Assembly (NCBI RefSeq): GCF_041925275.1
Contig: NZ_JBHEUZ010000001.1
Coordinates: forward strand, 310,001 to 374,000
DNA from: Parapedobacter pyrenivorans_A
GTDB lineage: Bacteria; Bacteroidota; Bacteroidia; Sphingobacteriales; Sphingobacteriaceae
Direction of reading: 5' to 3'
Length of the DNA stretch: 64,000 bases
Positions 62,301 to 64,000 of the stretch are shown piece by piece. Numbering within the stretch: position 1 is the first letter of the stretch; the number at the start of each line of letters is the position of its first letter. Under the pieces are notes generated by a model. It saw only the letters and a list, made by a program, of their open reading frames with translations. It was not told where the DNA came from and did no database searches. Both the position numbers and the translations under genes were made by a program.

Positions 62301-62506
62301 AAGGTGTCTGCCTGATGTTGGATTGCTATATGGAAGTATCCGTTGGAATCCGAGACGTCTATCCGTCCGCTATTTGTACTTTCTATATTGACTCCCGCTA
62401 ACGGGGCCTTTGTGTCGGATGCCAGCACCCGCCCTTGATATGGTTGCGCTGCTGCGGTAACCGTTAAGACAATCACGAAGATAATAGTTAAATATATTAG
62501 TTTCAT
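59306..62506 (-). CDS. SusC/RagA family TonB-dependent receptor (second locus)
   Basis: 1066 residues from ATG 62506. Signal about 1-20 (ends AAAQ). A carboxypeptidase-regulatory-like domain is about 23-110 (YQGRVLASDTKAPLAGVNIE). The plug follows (DPLVIVDNFPYDGN, ATSIWGARAGNGVIVINTKKG), with a barrel ending VTLGFQLTL. Unlike the first SusC it lacks an STN domain, and there is no sigma/FecR pair, so regulation differs. The start overlaps the stop of the TlpA-like gene (ATGA). Confidence 0.95.
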   Translation of the reverse strand: MKLIYLTIIFVIVLTVTAAAQPYQGRVLASDTKAPLAGVNIESTNSGRIDVSDSNGYFHIAIQHQADTFIAKHLGYESQEFTLATMGNPLTLYLTLSSAVLQEVIVNTGYYEIPRERATGSFAHVDQQTLSRSASTNILDRLEGVTNGLQFDRSLVTGENAGSAAPRLRVRGLSTIEAGSDPLVIVDNFPYDGNISTINPNDVESVTVLKDAASASIWGARAGNGVIVINTKKGRRNQPFTVNLVANISFLKSPDLFYSRNFLPSETVMKIQEEFFSKGGYVEDESIYLPLYVEMLIKKRDGLITDEAFDYMRNQYSQADLRQQARSYLYQTGLTQQYAVNGSGGGERYTYYLAGNYDNNKGNVIGNSGRRVNVNMRNEFKINKKISIEVGIWYTSKSAVNNGLTYTAMGNGATEPYLLLADEQGIPLPTGYYSRRFSYSENAIEHGLLDWQYYPLEEMGLHNRISDDREVRVTGGFNYKIWNWLDVRANYRFLSGQSGGSTYYDSGSFYVRDLVNRFTQPDGRQVIPHGGINDVMPNNAYSTHSGRVLLNQEREWSGSHRLSALAGIELSEHRISQTPGLRLYNFSSDFLGGTQAFDFTTWYPVLPRGSARVEGGQGNVERRLNRNLSYFSNAAYTYLERYIISGSVRWDGSNLLGVKTNQRGTVLWSSGVSWRIDEEKFYNKDGIFPRLRLKATYGSGGIIDKSQGHYPTVSFQINSDTGLPYADLLHPGNPSLRWETVNTLNLAAEWGTKGERLSGSVEWYNKDAKDLLGSFMIDPTTGAGPNYRRNYASMRTRGLDLQISSLNIKKAGFHWKSVAMVNYSSNKIVSYDTPESVNVFDYFFLNGRPPVVGRSLDAIYAFPWYGLNGNTGLPNLPGYEDGNVDYDEHILNFDPNDLSLMGVGVPPLFGSLRNDFSFKGFDLSAMISFSQGGLFRRTSMVPGGEYLTTPRYHQDYFRRWKQPGDEAFTDVPARVERYHANLADFYTYSEVLVESSDHIRLHDINLSYTVDGIKAGVLSFQSLRLTINAQNLGILWRKNRSGVNPLYPNAEFPAQRSVTLGFQLTL

Positions 62507-64000
62507 AAGCATTTCTCTAAATTGTTCTGCGTTGACTGCCTGACTGTGATCACGGGTACGTAGGTCTCGCGGATTGAAAGAGAGAGTCCATAGCGTTTAA
62601 GTGCGTTAACAATGACATTGTCGTCACCGCACGTATCATTTGGCAGGTCGAAACTGACGAAGGTGCCCGACGGAATACCCGTACTGTCTATAACCGCATT
62701 GATGGTCAACGGCGATAATCTGTTGTATATTTCCTTTAAGAAAACCTGTTCGAAATGTTGCCGCTGATAATGCGACGGTGTGTCCACCAGCCGCCGGCCT
62801 TCGTCGTTTGCGTTCAATAGTGCCAGCGTTTCCTGAGGGCTTTCGATGGTTTTTAATACCGCATACCGATGCTTCATCGCCGGCTCAACCGCGATATTAA
62901 CGCCGAGATGTTTTTTAAAAAACATCGTGATATCATGTCGGACCATTTTGAGTACTTCCCCTTGTAGAGTATCGTCCGGGACCCTGAGATTATAACTGTA
63001 TGTGTTTTCTTCAAGCCATTTCATCCGCCTTAAATAATGCTGGAGATCGTTTGTTTTATCGTATCCCGGGCGGTCCACGAACAATCTCTTTCTTAATCCG
63101 GAGTCTATGTACCAGTAGATGCCATTTGTTTTGTCCAACTTTGGCATGATAGCTGTCGAGAACGCATCGAATATCAGGTCTTCAAGGGTCCGGTTTATGG
63201 AAATTACCGCGACGGTATCATCCTGCGTGCTGATCTCCATCTTGCGCCCGGTGCCATAATTAGGAATGTATCCGCCAATCACAGAATATGGCGAAAGGCG
63301 TTGGTATACTTTTGTGAAACCATTGTCAGGCAGAAACAGCGGTTTTGAGCGGTCAATGGCTCTTACATTTCCAAGTTTCATCTCGATATCCACGGGTTTG
63401 CCCTCATAAAACCGTAGGATGTTCTCTTCGGTCACGTAGGCAATCTTTGGCTTTGCGGCAACTCTTCCATCTTTTATCCAAACCACATACGGTATGCCGT
63501 TTCTCTCACCGTGGCGGAATACCCCGTCGAAAAAGAACTTATCACGGTCTATTACCGATGCAACAGGCCAGTTCTTACTTTTCATGAAGTTGGCCAGTGA
63601 TTGGTTATCAATTGCCTCGTGGGAAGCTATGGGAATCAACGCGACTTTATCAGGGTATATTTGTTGGATGGCAGAAAGCTTTTCTATGGATGCAATGCAG
63701 GGGCTGCACCATGTAGCCCAGAAATCAAGGATGATTAGTTTCCCCCGGTAATCATCGAGCGTGACCGTATCTCTTCCGCCAATGGGCGAATGGTTTACCA
63801 CTTGCAACGGATGGTGCCAAAGCCATTCGGGGATGGTGTCGCCGATTTGCAGCGGTTTGATTTCTGCAACTGCCGTAGCCACAGGCTCCGCCTGCTGGGC
63901 GGAGACCTGCTTCACGGCATACAAACACATGCTCGTCAATACAGCCAGCAGGCTGATGTATCGTATATAATGGTATTTCGGTTTATGTGTGGTTAGGGCA
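62503..64000 (-). CDS. TlpA-like thioredoxin-fold protein, 5' end outside window
   Basis: The frame is open to the window edge. Upstream of the first usable starts (63939, 63930) it reads YHYIRYISLLAVLTSMCLYA then VSAQQA, a full signal peptide whose start lies beyond base 64000. The thioredoxin/TlpA domain (about the first 170 residues) has the redox motif FWATWCSPCIASIEKL. The C-terminal 280 residues form an STN/DUF-like region (NAVIDSTGIPSGTFVSFDLP). In an operon with SusC and SusD, such proteins keep imported ligand or receptor cysteines reduced. Confidence 0.9.
   Translation of the reverse strand, partial: ALTTHKPKYHYIRYISLLAVLTSMCLYAVKQVSAQQAEPVATAVAEIKPLQIGDTIPEWLWHHPLQVVNHSPIGGRDTVTLDDYRGKLIILDFWATWCSPCIASIEKLSAIQQIYPDKVALIPIASHEAIDNQSLANFMKSKNWPVASVIDRDKFFFDGVFRHGERNGIPYVVWIKDGRVAAKPKIAYVTEENILRFYEGKPVDIEMKLGNVRAIDRSKPLFLPDNGFTKVYQRLSPYSVIGGYIPNYGTGRKMEISTQDDTVAVISINRTLEDLIFDAFSTAIMPKLDKTNGIYWYIDSGLRKRLFVDRPGYDKTNDLQHYLRRMKWLEENTYSYNLRVPDDTLQGEVLKMVRHDITMFFKKHLGVNIAVEPAMKHRYAVLKTIESPQETLALLNANDEGRRLVDTPSHYQRQHFEQVFLKEIYNRLSPLTINAVIDSTGIPSGTFVSFDLPNDTCGDDNVIVNALKRYGLSLSIRETYVPVITVRQSTQNNLEKCL

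Overview
The window looks like a chromosomal segment of a Bacteroidota bacterium, most like the Sphingobacteriaceae (Parapedobacter/Pedobacter-type). The evidence is two SusC/SusD systems, a SprA C-terminus (type IX secretion), FecR/ECF sigma regulation of a SusC with an N-terminal STN domain, LytTR two-component pairs, promoters of the TTG-N19-TAnnTTTG type, few Shine-Dalgarno sites, and roughly 50% GC outside one AT-rich island. Genus placement is inference.

Layout. 1-1305 is the end of sprA. 1781-11627 is a glycan-uptake locus on the minus strand: ECF sigma, FecR, SusC, SusD, then two discoidin-like surface lipoproteins, closed by a strong terminator. 11767-22466 holds a GNAT-nitrilase fusion and a long minus-strand set headed by a LacI regulator: two Gfo/Idh oxidoreductases, a FucP-type sugar transporter, NagA, NagB, an MHS-type transporter and a small membrane protein. 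A tRNA-Pro(CGG) follows, then a plus-strand operon (membrane protein, winged-helix regulator, DUF4153) with candidate palindromic operators, and a large TPR lipid-facing or periplasmic protein.

27916-30919 is an AT-rich, decayed island bounded by an exact 37-bp direct repeat that overlaps the 3' end of tRNA-Pro(GGG). It holds an XRE/membrane-protein pair, an attC-like inverted-repeat region and several broken genes. Next to the tRNA is a GIY-YIG gene inside a tandem duplication of itself and the tRNA 5' half. 31408-33563 is a LytTR two-component system with a matching pair of LytTR sites in front of a 59-residue membrane protein. 34228-39165 is thrABC. It is preceded by a threonine-rich leader peptide, a terminator and a competing antiterminator, so a complete attenuator is readable from the sequence.

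39291-49787 holds a gluconolactonase-like lipoprotein, a CBS-histidine kinase, a PEP-hydrolase-family protein, a Gfo/Idh enzyme, an AraC-TolB-TPR sensor, an ankyrin lipoprotein, an acyltransferase and a membrane histidine kinase. 49968-52543 is a minus-strand cassette (excisionase-like HTH, Fn3 protein, DUF5675, two small proteins). It carries a striking 21-bp-period array of about 24 degenerate units between 51565 and 52087. 52797-56184 contains an alpha-CTD-like small protein and a cluster of LytTR regulator, degenerate sensor kinase, lysophospholipid-acyltransferase-like protein and an unannotated 49-residue peptide with LytTR-like sites upstream. This is the best candidate for an undescribed signalling or modified-peptide system. 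56463-64000 holds a small Crp-like protein, a secreted protein, and a second SusD/SusC pair co-transcribed with a TlpA-like thioredoxin protein that runs off the window.
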